From contig CM067592.1 in the NCBI GenBank assembly GCA_034336665.1, positions 50,547,783 through 50,611,782 of the forward strand: a stretch of 64,000 bases of DNA. Reading direction: 5' to 3'. Shown piece by piece: positions 1-15,990 of this stretch (within the stretch, counting starts at the first letter, position 1; the number at the start of each line of letters is the position of its first letter). A model generated the notes under the pieces. The model was not told where the DNA came from. It worked only from the letters and a program-made list of their open reading frames with translations, and made no database searches. Origin of the DNA: Luscinia megarhynchos. Its lineage: Eukaryota > Chordata > Aves > Passeriformes > Turdidae. Made by a program: the position numbers and the translations under genes.

Positions 1-4151
<4,151 letters not shown>

Positions 4152-4242
4152 CCCAGTCCAAGGCTCTGCTGCCCACGAACCACTTCTAAGCAGAGAAGCC
4201 ACATCACACAGTCTGACTGCCATGTTAGTTTGGAGTTGCCGT
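4152..4242 (-). CDS. ELAVL2: ELAVL2 cassette exon encoding an alternative N-terminus
   Basis: This 91-bp exon carries an ATG at 4223-4221 in strong context (AACATGG). It encodes 24 residues beginning MAVRLCDVASLL and ending AAEPWTG, with phase 0 at the donor. Joined to the exon at 577 it reads [14 protein letters not shown], a 29-residue in-frame extension of HuB. This matches an N-terminal isoform I recall in mammalian ELAVL2. The acceptor is well formed: branch-like TGCTAATCTAAC, a T-rich tract, then ATTGCAG ending at 4243. It is therefore an internal exon, not a first exon. The donor GGG|GTCTGT at 4151-4150 is weak (C at +3), as expected of a regulated cassette. Skipping it gives the canonical METQ start. 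An open frame continues upstream of the ATG to a TTG, but that part is intronic. Confidence 0.82.
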
Positions 4243-7200
4243 CTGCAATATGGACACAAAAAGTACTGTATGTTAGATTAGCAAGATAATGCAACAAATC
4301 AGTTTGTACAAATTTACAGTAATTGCATTTATATTCCCAGCACGTCCATGCAGTGTGGTTTAATTGGATTTGAGGCAATTCCAATCTAATCTTTACAAAT
4401 TCAGTTGAAAAATTAATTTTTATGTGAAATAAGATGCTTATTTTAAAGAAGATTTAAAAGATAATGCAGTCTAGTTACCCCTGCATCTACCCTGGAAACG
4501 ACCTCCAGCACCACACCATCCCTAAAAGAAACTATACCACAAAACAAATTTTTAAATCTTCAAGACTGAAGAGGAAAGAAAGGAAATACAGTGAGTTGAT
4601 TTTCCACCAGCACACAAGATGGTCATGCACTACTGAAAGACAGTTCCCTTCACATATCTTTCCCAGCCCCAGGAAAAAAAAAATACAAAGATGACAAAGT
4701 ACCATGTTAGAATCCAGTCCACTCTTAAAATCTTAGGTTTTGAAAATTAGGTAAATTAAAACCTTGTCCAGATGGTATTCACTAAGTTTTCTTGCAACAG
4801 CTGTTTAGAAGGACCACTGCACATACAAGTGGCAATAGAGTCAAGGATTTATCAAGTGGAATAACTGGAACAAAACATGCAAGCGTTTCTCATAAGAGTA
4901 TTCTGGTAACCAAGAAGATTGTTCTTTGTTTTAACTAAACCACCACCGAAAAATTGTTAGATTTGCATTGAACAATGCTAGGAGGATACCACAAAGCTAA
5001 CAGGCCATTTGCAGATGATTACAGGTAGTCCAGATGTAAAATGTAACCTCAACAGGAACAAACAGAAAGGCTGCTGACCACTGCCACAGCTTGAGACTGC
5101 TGCTAGTCAAGGGATCCTTCTTGCCCACGGTTAGCAGATATAAGTCTAAACCTTACAGAAAAAAGACTTAGGCTTCAGAAGGCTGCTCATCCAGGGTTTA
5201 TAAAGATTACTTCAAAACTTTTTCTGCTTTAAAATGGTGCAAAGTTACTTTTCACATCAGTTGGTCACCGAAGTCCATATGCTTAGCAGACTTCATGTCT
5301 GGTCTTTATTTCTAACTTAGGAGGTTAATAACGACCTTCAATCACCTTTTTATGCAAAATACCAAGGCAAGTCACCATGCCATTCCCTGTGGTCTGAACC
5401 CAAAACCAACCGTAAGCACTTCTCAAGCTCTCCACTGATCATAGGCAAATATGTCTAACAAACTGCTTACTACATGAATAAAATCTGAAGGTCTAAACTG
5501 ATTTAAGTCCAGACAAGCCTTATTAAGAATAAGGAGACAGCTTTAAAATAGCAGTCTCCAATACTCTTATCCTACGGAGACTGTAGTGATGTGCACAAGA
5601 TGTATTTGGATCTCTATGGCTCTCAGCAAAGCAGTGTGACCCCCACGGATTATTTGTTTCCTGTGAACCACAGGCTGTGGATAGAAAACTTCAATAGAAT
5701 AGCTTACTTGTCTGTATAGGACTTCAGTGCATTCACTAGAGACTGCACTGTTCTCAAGCACTGCAGCACTTCTCAAAAAAAAGCCAAGAGCACCTGTCAG
5801 TTGAAGTACTTCCAGCTTGCATAACACATTTATCTTCACCGAAGCATTCTATACAGTACTTGCAATCAGCATGCAAGTCAGTTCTCTGACTAAAAAAAAC
5901 CCTTATGTCCCAAAAACATATTTTGCTCTACCAGTTCTTCTGTTTTTATTACTTTCAAGGCTGTGGCTCTCTTACATCTAGTTTGGAAAACTGGCATTCT
6001 TACCATTTTATTTACACTTCTATCTGACCTAAAAACAGTATTAAACATGGCTAATTTCATTCTAGAAAAAAAGAGAAAGCTTTCTGAAATGAGTTTTTGG
6101 CTTTAGCACCCCACTAAACCAGCACATTAACACAGAATTAAAACTGTGTGTTTTCTTCCCCCCTCCCCCTCAAAAAAATTTTAAAATTCTAAACTACTGA
6201 AGAATGCCCAGCACCCATTAAAAAACGTTCATTCAGTTTTTTACTATTAGCCTCAGAGACAGTATTACACTTCAGGTTACAAAAACAGTTGAGCATGCAA
6301 AACCTGTAAAACCATTATGTTCAGGAAACAGGGCTCTATACCTACTAAGCACATGTTTGTCTTAAAACACATTGAGATTTAGAGGAGAACAATAAAGTCA
6401 AGTTGACTGAGTAAATCCGCTCTCTTGATAATGCTGAAAGGAAGCAGAACTAAAGACACAGTTGTTCAGTTCAGCAAACTGCATAGTTCTCTTTAACATG
6501 CAGTGCATGGCAGCCATCTATCTTTCAATAAACTTAGTTTTAGTTCACCAAGCACAGATAAGATTTTAAACCCAAACACTCAAACACTGTTTATGGCATT
6601 AACTGAATGCCAGTTTCTAATTAGCTGCAGTTGAAGCAAGTCATGAGTAAGGTTTGCCTAGCAGAGAAGCAAGTAGGAATTTTTGTTTTTCAAGAGAAAA
6701 GACATCAGAAGTTCAAAAGCCATATGGTTTATGCAATTAGTTCTGGTTGCCATAGAACAGTTCCAATTATAACAGCAAATTTTTATACGTGAGCTTTAGA
6801 AAATATAGTGGAGCTATCAAGAAGCTTAGCTACAAACTTTCCATTCAACACAGGTATTTTGGTGGGTAACATACTCAACTATTAATGCTTGCCTGAAAAT
6901 GAAGCTCAGGCTGGATCCAGGCTGTGTTGAGACAAAACCAAGGAAGTGACAAAGCAGATAAGCCTTCAACTACCATTACTACCTCACATGCATATAGACG
7001 CTAGGGAGAAACATTTAGTGCATCAGACTTCTCTCTAAAGTCTTTGTACCACCTGTTTCAATTAATACTTATGCATCCTGGTCACTGCTTAGCGGGAAAT
7101 TATTTCACATAGGTTTTATATATATAATTTAATTCTGTTTATAGACACTGCACTAAAAAAATCACTGCATAGGTGCCTGCAACAATTACATTATATACTT

Positions 7201-7742
7201 CTAAACAGTATTATCACATAAAGGTGATCATGCTCCAAATTTAAGAGCAGATACTGAAAACATCTGCTTACTTCAGTCCGTTATCACTGTTCAGAGACAA
7301 CCCAAGCTGGACCTCCAGCCTCAAAGGTCACAGCTGATACAATTCCCTTGATAAAGTCCTAAGAGATGTAAAAGGGCTCCTAAAGATTCTCCTCAAGGCT
7401 TACATACCAGGAAGACTTCAGAGCATGCTTTACTATTTACTGTTTGCCATTCCATCCCGTGGCCCAGTGCAATGGAAGCATGCAATAATTACAACACATC
7501 ATCACTTGGACAAGCAAATTTCATAATACCATACTGCAGAATGAGAACCACCTCTGGCTGCGTACATCATTCTTTATCTCTTCCAGACAGAAAGGTCTAA
7601 ACCAGAACTTTGGTCTCTGCTTTTAATGAAGCTCTTCTCCTTCCAGAAGATTTATTCCATCTACTTTGACTTACAACAGTAATTAATGCATTTTAACAAG
7701 GATAAGTTGTTTCTTGTCTGTGGGGGCTAAACATATTAAATT

Positions 7743-7758
7743 AAAAAAAAAAAAAAAA
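7743..7758 (+). repeat. Poly(A) run
   Basis: Sixteen consecutive A bases inside the large intron, with no retroposon body visible upstream. Confidence 0.9.
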
Positions 7759-9283
7759 TCATCATTATTTGAGGGCTCACTGAAAAGTAAGACCTGGCAC
7801 AATACAGATGCCAAATTCTATTTTAAAAAACAGAACTCAGAAAAAAATTAAGTATTAAAATTTTAAGTGCAGAGTTATTGATACTTTGAATAGATGCAAT
7901 TCTTCATGCTTCCTCTAGTAATTTTTATCTTTACTGGAGTGTTAAATTGAAGGACTCCTTTTTTTCAAAGGGTCAAGTATCTTAGAAGCATACATAAAGG
8001 GACAGTACTAACTTATGCCCACTCAAAATATCTGTAAAATAAGAGATAGAGACTATTCAACCTAGCATATGCAAAAACTGTTACATAGCTTGCTCGAACA
8101 TCCCAAAGTCCTTTATGGGTAAAGGCACACACAGGCCAGAGGCACATCTTAAGTTAACAACCTTGACAGTCAGAACAAAACACTACTCACTCCTTCAATT
8201 TCCCTGTAAGGAGGATAGCTGTCAAGGAAAGCTTGATAATTGCTCTGAGGTCCACATATATTTACAGCACATCTTGTGCTTGATGAGTCTAAGGTAGGCT
8301 TTGCCTCTCTTCTCACTTTTTATTTAATAGTATAAACCACCATTTCTCCACTAGCAGCCCTTCCCAATCTACATGTACACTCATCTGCAGTTCCCTGCAT
8401 TACACTATTTAAAAATCTGCAGCACAAACTACATCAGAGCACTGCTTGGTGAGAACTCATGCAGCTAAGGAGAACAAACCAGAGGAGTACTTCTCGATTT
8501 ATGCAAAGTTATGTGGAAGAACTTTGATAAAATAGATGAAAGACACTTCACAAGAAGCTTACAATTCTTCTGGTAATGAGGTAGTCTCAAATCTTCGAGT
8601 AACTTAAAAAATTACTAATATAAACAAAGGCAATTAAGACCAAAAATCATGAGCCCTTTGCAACAATAAAAAGCAATTTCTAGCCTCTCTAAAGTGGCAG
8701 TTTAGAAGGGGAATCTTTTCACACTGACTCTTCAACGAACCACTAAAGAAGTAATACCACCAAACATTTCTGTATCTTGGCCTTAAAGTCATGATGAGTT
8801 GAAGGAAGTGGAAACAGTTTTGAAAAAAAATTAATTTTAGGGAAGAGGACTGTAATTTAGCCTTGTGATTGCTGCTGCAGAAGTTTATCTACAGAAGCTT
8901 TCAGCAGAAATGAAGAGATAGCCAAAGCAGACATGCCTATTCCAGGTAAGCAGTGATAAGACAACTGAAAAAGTGCGCACAGTTGAACAAGAAACAGCAA
9001 TTAGTAAAGGCATGAAAGAGCTCAATAGTGCTGGTGACCACACTAAAAGGTCAAAAGCAGGAAAGGGCAAAGCATCTATTGCATGTAAATATTTGTAGGG
9101 ACACTAAAAAATGTATACATAGACGTCTTCACTCAGTAATAAAGTGCTTTTACTTAAGAAAGTGCTTTTACTTTACTTTTGCAAAATACTTAAGAGTATT
9201 AGGATACTCTAAACACTGCCCTACTAAAGCCACTCTGCATTAGGAATGAAGCCAAACACACACTTGCAAGGGGCCCTGAAAAG

Positions 9284-9304
9284 AAAAAAAAAAAAAAAAA
9301 AAAA
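9284..9304 (+). repeat. Poly(A) run
   Basis: Twenty-one consecutive A bases, preceded by AAG and followed by GCATG. No processed-gene body is recognisable before it, so it is treated as a simple repeat. Confidence 0.9.
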
Positions 9305-12300
9305 GCATGTACAACAAGGCAAGGGCATTACCTGGCAATCTAGAGAAAATAAAGGATCTCTTCTAACAGAAATTACTGATTACCCTATCAGCTGGGTAAC
9401 TTAAATTACACTAGAAACCATATTAGAAAGTTCAACTCTAGCAGTCTTCTGTAAAGAAACAAGCATCTCCATTGCATTAAGGGAACAACTCAAGTGAGAC
9501 TCCAATAAACGATAACCATTTTTATGTTCCTAATTATTCAGGTAAATTTAGACACAATCACTTTTAACAACATAACTAATTTTCCGAGCAGGACAGCACC
9601 AACATGCATTACTAATTAGGTCATATACAAAAAAGAAAACAAAACAAAACTCAGAACAAGATTACACTCTTTCTTTTCACTGCACTCTTTCACATAAGAA
9701 AAGTTCAAAGTCAGCTAAGTAAAGTGATTACTTTGGTTGTATTTGAAATTTTAACTAAATGTCAAGCTGGCACTGCTTGAACACAGCCAATATTGATATT
9801 CAGAAAGTTTCACCAAAGCAATGACTGGATCACACAAACAGCTATTCAGATCTCAAATAAATAAGCTGTGAACAATTCCAATACTTGACCGATACTTTAA
9901 ATAAGACTGATTTTTTTAAGAGCGACAATTTTTCAACTGCACTCTACCAGCCACAAAATCTTGCCAACTGGGTTTATTGCTCTTATTTGCTGTCCAAGTC
10001 TGTGTTAGCTCTCTCCCAGCCTTCTAGCAAAAGCTCTCCAAGGCAATACAACTCTGTCAAAATGCATATGTATTCTTCAAAACGTGACTGCATCTTATTG
10101 CAGACACTTCCCTTCAGCCTTAGACATCTGCAGTTCTCTCAAGCCTACCAACACAAGAAAACAGAAGATTCAGTGGGGTGAAAGGAGACAATAAGATGAC
10201 TCTTCAAATGCAGCAACTCAATAGAGGTTGAAGGGCTTCAAAGTCAACATCCACTTGAACTGGCTAGGATACCTACTTGAATTTTCAGCATTTAGCTCAG
10301 TATTCCAGCTGGGCCATGTAGAACTTTTCCCTCTTTCATACTGCAGTCGCACTCTTCTTCTCCACTGACAACTTCAAAAGTTGATGTTTTACCAACAGAA
10401 GAAGAGGAAGCAAATCAAATTAGTCTGACTGAAGAGGTATATAAATCCAAAAACCACAAGTAATAAGAATAGGCTCTTCCTTATCAAGAAAGCATGGGTC
10501 AACTTCAAGGCCACGCATGACTCCATTTACTCTCTGGTGCATCTTCCTGAAGGGTAACATGGTTCTGTCCCTCGTGAACTCCACTGTCTTCATTGCAACA
10601 GAGAGCCCAACAATGGATGGCACAATTAATGTTCCAGGATAAAGAAGGCAAGGTTAGAAGAACAGTTTTCTTGTGCTGGCTTTTCATGGCAGTACTCCTT
10701 GCTCAAAGCTCACTGGTAAACTGGAGAGATGGTCAGGCCCAAAATGCACCCCATCACAGATATTCCATCAGAGGGCACACCTCAGCAGATCCACAGGGCA
10801 TGAACCTGGCATCTCCATCACAGCCCCACCCTTCAAACTGCAGGATGAATCCCCCCCTATTTCCTCCCTCCAAAAAGGAGAGTTTTTGTTCTTTTGCAGG
10901 GAACTTTTAGCTCAAATGCAGATTAGAGAAGAGAAAATTTGTATGATTAAATATCCTTACCCCTTAAACCCTCATGTGTACTGGTAGTTAGCTCAAAAAA
11001 TGACGTCCTCAACATCATACAAAGAGGGGGAAAATGCAAGAAGCTGAAAAATCAGAAACCAGTAATCACCATGCTTCTCCCTTCCCCTACATCCATTTTT
11101 ACAAGTACTATCAAAGTGGTATCAGGCTGGACAGCAACACAATGCCTACACACTCAGATGCCTTCATTAGCCCAGATCATCAGTGGCCTGACAGACTGAC
11201 ATGTCACAGCATCCTTCTTCCAGCTCCCAAAGTCATGACAAGCAAAGCTTACTTGCAACACAAAAAGTATTCAAACCAAACATCATTATGTTCACATAGA
11301 ATCAAGTCATTTTCGCCCAGGAAACATTAATTCTTTCTAATTAACACTGAGGAAACCTTGGGAAGAAGAGATCTTCATTAGGACAACAGTCCAACTAGCA
11401 ATACAGGGTAAGGGATACTGGGATTTGCCAGATACTCTGCACTCCAGCAGATGTGACAGTAAACAAGCTAACCTGAGCAGCCTTGGACATGCCCAAAACA
11501 TGGCCTAGGATCACATCTTAGAGGTTAAGTATTATTAAAATAATAAATACTTGGTTTAGTTCTTTGGTGAAGAGCCTCAAAGTAGAATGGAAGGCAAAGA
11601 ACAGGTATTTGTGACAACAACTGACTTCATCTGCCTTTTTTTTTCTTGTAAACAGCTGGGCGTGAAGGGTGGGAAGAAAAGAAGGAAACACTGTTCAAAC
11701 TGAATGCTTCCAATCAGCATACTCTGCTCTCTTCAGTCAAGAGAAGATGAGATTTCTCCTACAGTACAAGGCTACTATTTTAGGAGTTCTTTTTAAAAGA
11801 TTTCAAATCAACAAGAATGAAGATGTCAACAAGCCATTCTTGTTAACAATTCCTAATGAAGTAATACAAAAACACACAGCCAAGGCCAGTTTACTCTCAA
11901 AATTGATAAAGACTGACTATTCAATCTCCAAGAAGTGTTCTTAATGGTATCAAGTTAATAACATTTTAGTAAAAAACCAGGCTTAAATGGAGCTGCAATT
12001 TTTCCCATCCTGCCCCATCTGGAGTAGGTAGTCACTGGAGTAGGTTCCATGAAAGCAGTACAAAGGTTTCCTATAGAAGAAACAGAACTTTTATTAATCC
12101 TGATAGACCATGAGTAATGAATAATGCAACACAGACATAACATGACTGACCCATATGCTGTGTTGTATTGCGTGCAGAAATCTTTATTTCTGTAATGTAA
12201 CTAAACATGCAGAGCAATGAATATTTAAAATATTTGCTAGTTTAAAATAGTCTCTCTTGCTTTCAGTCACCACAGAAACCTTGCACAAGTTTTAAGGTTT

Positions 12301-12712
12301 CTGATCTCTGGGGATGGGAATTCTTTCACACATGAATTCAAGAATAAAGAAGCCAAAATGTCAGTTTGCTAAAGCTGTCAGTAATTTAATACATCATCAT
12401 TAAGACTGGTAATCAGATTTGCCTATTATTCTGTCCATAAATACAAAGTTTCTGGGGCCACTTGGCTTCCACATGCTCTAGTTCCTTCTTCTAACCTTTT
12501 CTTCAAGGCAAGGTGTATCTAGTTTGTGTCCCATTTCCAGTCTTCTCCAGTAGTCCAAGTACCATTAAACTATATATCACTAAATTGTCTTAATATACCT
12601 CTGCTCCTTACATGCTTTATTCTTTCACATATTATTCTATGCTGTCTTATACCCAACCTATTAAAACTAAAATTTTATATAATTCTGTAGTTGACATTTC
12701 TATTATCTGTCT

Positions 12713-12715
<3 letters not shown>

Positions 12716-12758
<43 letters not shown>
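12716..12758 (+). repeat. (TA)n microsatellite
   Basis: An uninterrupted alternating TA tract of 43 bp in the ELAVL2 large intron. It is likely length-polymorphic and prone to cruciform formation. Confidence 0.97.
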
Positions 12759-12761
<3 letters not shown>

Positions 12762-15034
12762 GTAACTGAAATCTAAATTTTGTAACAACAAAATCTAGAT
12801 TAGGCAATTTTCTTTCAAAATAGTTTCAAAAACATTATTTCAGTTAGGTATTTATCACTGTATCAAAAAAACTGACTGAATAACCTTTTTCACCATAAAA
12901 CTAATTATATGCCTAATTCAATAATAAAACAAACATAGCTACAGATGTATGCCACTATAACAGAGCTCCAAAATATCTGAAATGACAATCTCCAACAATT
13001 TATTATATTCCCCTGTGTACATCTTCAAATTTCAGTATCAAAGGAAAATCAAGACAACTGTTCGTGAAAGAGATGGCAAAGTCTTAAAAGATAGCATGAC
13101 AGCAGAAAAAGTCAGACCAACAGCTCTGATAAAATTTTCTGCCCTCTATTAATGCATATTAAATTCTAGAAAGTTGCCAATGCACCAAAAAGCATGCTGT
13201 AATGCACACTAGAGTACAATGAAAGAGCTTGGAAAAGGACTCATACACAACAGTAAACCAAAAAATTACTTTCAGAACATCAACATGTGAAAAATATGAT
13301 ACTGATGCCATCTGACTTAGAATATGCTTGCTTTCTATAACCTGCATATTTTCACTATCATTTCACTACAGAAATCCATTTACTCTGATGCACCAGAGAA
13401 GGGCTTCTTTCACCCAGAACACAAGTTTGGGAACAGAAAGCTAAGTCTTAGTTTATCTCTAGCATCCTTTATAAGACAGAGACGTGTCAAATCACTTTAT
13501 TTGTCATGGCACCCAAAGGCTGACTTCTCAAGTCTTGAAGAATATCTTAAAATAAACTAGATTGATTTTATACTACAAACTCTGACAGAGAGAAGAACCC
13601 AGGTTTTAGCCTTAGCTTCATAATGAAGCTGACTTCCAAAACAGGGAAGTGTCATTTCCATAAGCTGAACACCATGTTTGGGCAGAGAACTAACTGGCTG
13701 TCTTGTGCACAGGAAACAGTAAGGTAATGAAGACTGTTTCAGAAACAGTATGCATCTTCCCTCCTGGCACTTTATCTTTTTTAAAAGATAACAGTATTTA
13801 TACTGCATCACCTGAACTACAGAATACTTACAACTAAATTTTACCAGGAAAGTCAAGAATGCATTTTACTACAGCAGGGGAAAAAAACCCAAACATCAAA
13901 AGCAAGCCTTGACGACATGCCGAGAAGAAAGCATCAGTGCTTTGGAGGAATCTGAACAAAGTGTTAAAAACCTTGCTGGTATCAGGCATGAGGAATTACT
14001 CTGCTGCCTCATATATTCCCATTAAATATACCCGGGAGTCCAAAGCAGCTAAAAAGATACAAGTTACACTGTTTACATAATTTGGTTTTGTTTGTAGGAG
14101 CTGAACTTCCTTTGATGCCATTGTCAAAAAAGTGCCACCCAGACAACCTAGAACAGATTCTTTATATTATAATAAAAGCAGATGAGCTTGAAGAAGTCTG
14201 TGCCATTGGATGTCAGCATTCTAGCTCTAAAACAATGCATATCAGGAAGTGTTTAATTCACACTATTCAGTTAGACAGACAAACTTTTCTGCCTACAATT
14301 TAGGTAGAAAAAGAACAGCATAACTAAGAACATAAAAACATAGTCATAAGAATCACCCACTTCTGGAAATTGAGCTGTAGTCATGATAAGCAAAATTTAA
14401 AAGTAGTTCATATGAAGCGCTATATTGTCCCACAGCCATAAATCCAGGACTTTTCCTTCTTCATGCTGCAGGTAACTACTTTCCACTGATTTCCCAAACA
14501 AAGACCAGCACCTCTAAGTCCAGCAGCCCTGTACTAACGACTTGCGCATCTCTGACTCAAAGATCAAAAATGTGTTTCTTTGTCCCATTATACAGACACA
14601 ATATTAAAGAAGACATGATTGTTAGGCTGTTTTTAAAGCAACAAGTCAAATGGGGTTTTTATCTACTTAATTCACTCTGCAAACATTTTATACTATTCTG
14701 TATTAAATGCACCTTTCAGTCAATGTTCAACTTTTAACCTTCAAAAGTTTATTCTTTGATTTTGGGCAAAATACTAGAAGAGTAAGTTCCCAGAAGCATC
14801 ATTAAAGAAAAAAGGAATTTAAGCTCTCCTTACTGCATAAATACTGTACAAAATGGACAGTCACATGAAACCTGCAAGTCAGTACTGCAAAACTCTCTCA
14901 GATAAAAGACATCCAAGTGCCCAGATTTGGCTGAATTACAGCTCTTACTCTATGAAGACAGAGCACATCAGGAGTAATTGTCTAAGGCTAACTGCAGCAT
15001 ATTATTGCAATTTCTCCTGAAGAAGCTGCAGCCC
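12759..15034 (-). other. ELAVL2: ELAVL2 large intron segment without recognised feature
   Basis: AT-rich sequence between the TA microsatellite and the next CR1 copy. I recognise no exon, RNA gene or mobile element. Confidence 0.6.
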
Positions 15035-15990
15035 ATAAGTTGGACAGGAGCACTCTGCTGGGTGAAGAACTGGCTGCATGGCCAGGGCCAGAGTGGTGGT
15101 GAATGATGACACATCCAGTTGACAACTAGTCACCACTGGGGCTCCCCAAGGGTCAGTACTGGGTTGAGCCCTGTTTAATACCTTTATGATCTGGATGAGT
15201 GGATGAAGAGCACCCTCAGTTAAGTTCTCAAATGACACCAAGTGAGTGGGAGTGTTGATCTGCTGGAGGGCAGTAAGGCTTTGCAGAGGGACATGAACAG
15301 GCTGGACCCATGGGCCAAGGACAGTGCATGCAGTGCAGCAGCTTAGAGAACACTGCCTGCAAAGTGGCCCAGCAGAAAAGGACCTGGGGGTGCTTGCTGA
15401 CTATCTGAATGTGACACAACCTGTGCCCAGGCAGCCAAGAAGGCCAATGGCATCCTGGCCTGTATCAGAGATGGTACAGAACCTCAAGTCCTGTGCCCAG
15501 TTCTGGGCCACTCACTTCAAGAAAACACAGAGATGCTGGAGCAAGTCAAGAGCAGTGCAAAGGGGCTGGGTGAAGGGTCTGGAGAGTAAGTTTTATGAGG
15601 AGAAGATGAAGGAATTATGTTTTAGCCAGGAGAAAATGAGGCTCAGGGGAGACCTCACCACTCTCCATAACTACCTGTAAAAAGACTGTAGCCAGGTGGA
15701 GATCAGTTTCTTCTTCCAGGCAACCAGCGAGAAGACAAGAGAAAATGGCCTTAAGTAGGGCCTGAAGAAGGCTCAGGTTGGACATCAGGAGGAATTGCTT
15801 CACTGAAAGGATTGTTATACATTGGAATGGGCTGCCCAGAAAGGTGGTCGAGCTCACAATTGTTGCAAGTGCTCAAAAAAATGTCTGGACATGGCATCTA
15901 GTGCTACAGTTTAGCTGACAAGGTCACGTCTGGTCAAAGGCTGGACTCAATAACCTTTGAAGTCTTTTCCAACCTTATTGATTCTAAGAA
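15035..15990 (+). mobile_element. CR1 LINE fragment with late reverse-transcriptase region and 3' end
   Basis: CR1 landmarks occur in order: CTGGGTGAAGAACTGGCTGC, TCCCCAAGGGTCAGTACTGG, TTTATGATCTGGATGAG, GACACCAAGTGAGTGGGAGT, and the KDLGVL-encoding part near 15378. The usual AGGAGAAAATGAGGCTCAG and GGAATGGGCTGCCCAGAAAG blocks follow. It ends with GATTCTAAGAATTTCTG, a decayed form of the short ATTCT-type repeats that close CR1 elements. Frameshifts and stops are frequent. It lies antisense to ELAVL2. Confidence 0.93.

Larger units (their letters stand above)
4243..12715 (-). other. ELAVL2: ELAVL2 large intron, 3' part
   Basis: This is about 8.5 kb of AT-rich, apparently unique sequence. Besides short A-runs (7743-7758 and 9284-9304) and a small tandem duplication near 9141-9173, I see nothing I can name. 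Open frames of 60-105 codons occur on both strands but none shows a recognisable family or splice context. Confidence 0.6.

Noticed and set aside
4224..4259. Longer N-terminus of the cassette exon starting MCPYCRRQLQTN.
   Set aside because: It begins at a TTG, and most of it lies upstream of the ATTGCAG acceptor. The ATG at 4223 is the supported start.
9284..9304. Poly(A) run as the tail of a processed pseudogene.
   Set aside because: No recognisable coding or RNA body precedes it and I see no flanking duplication.
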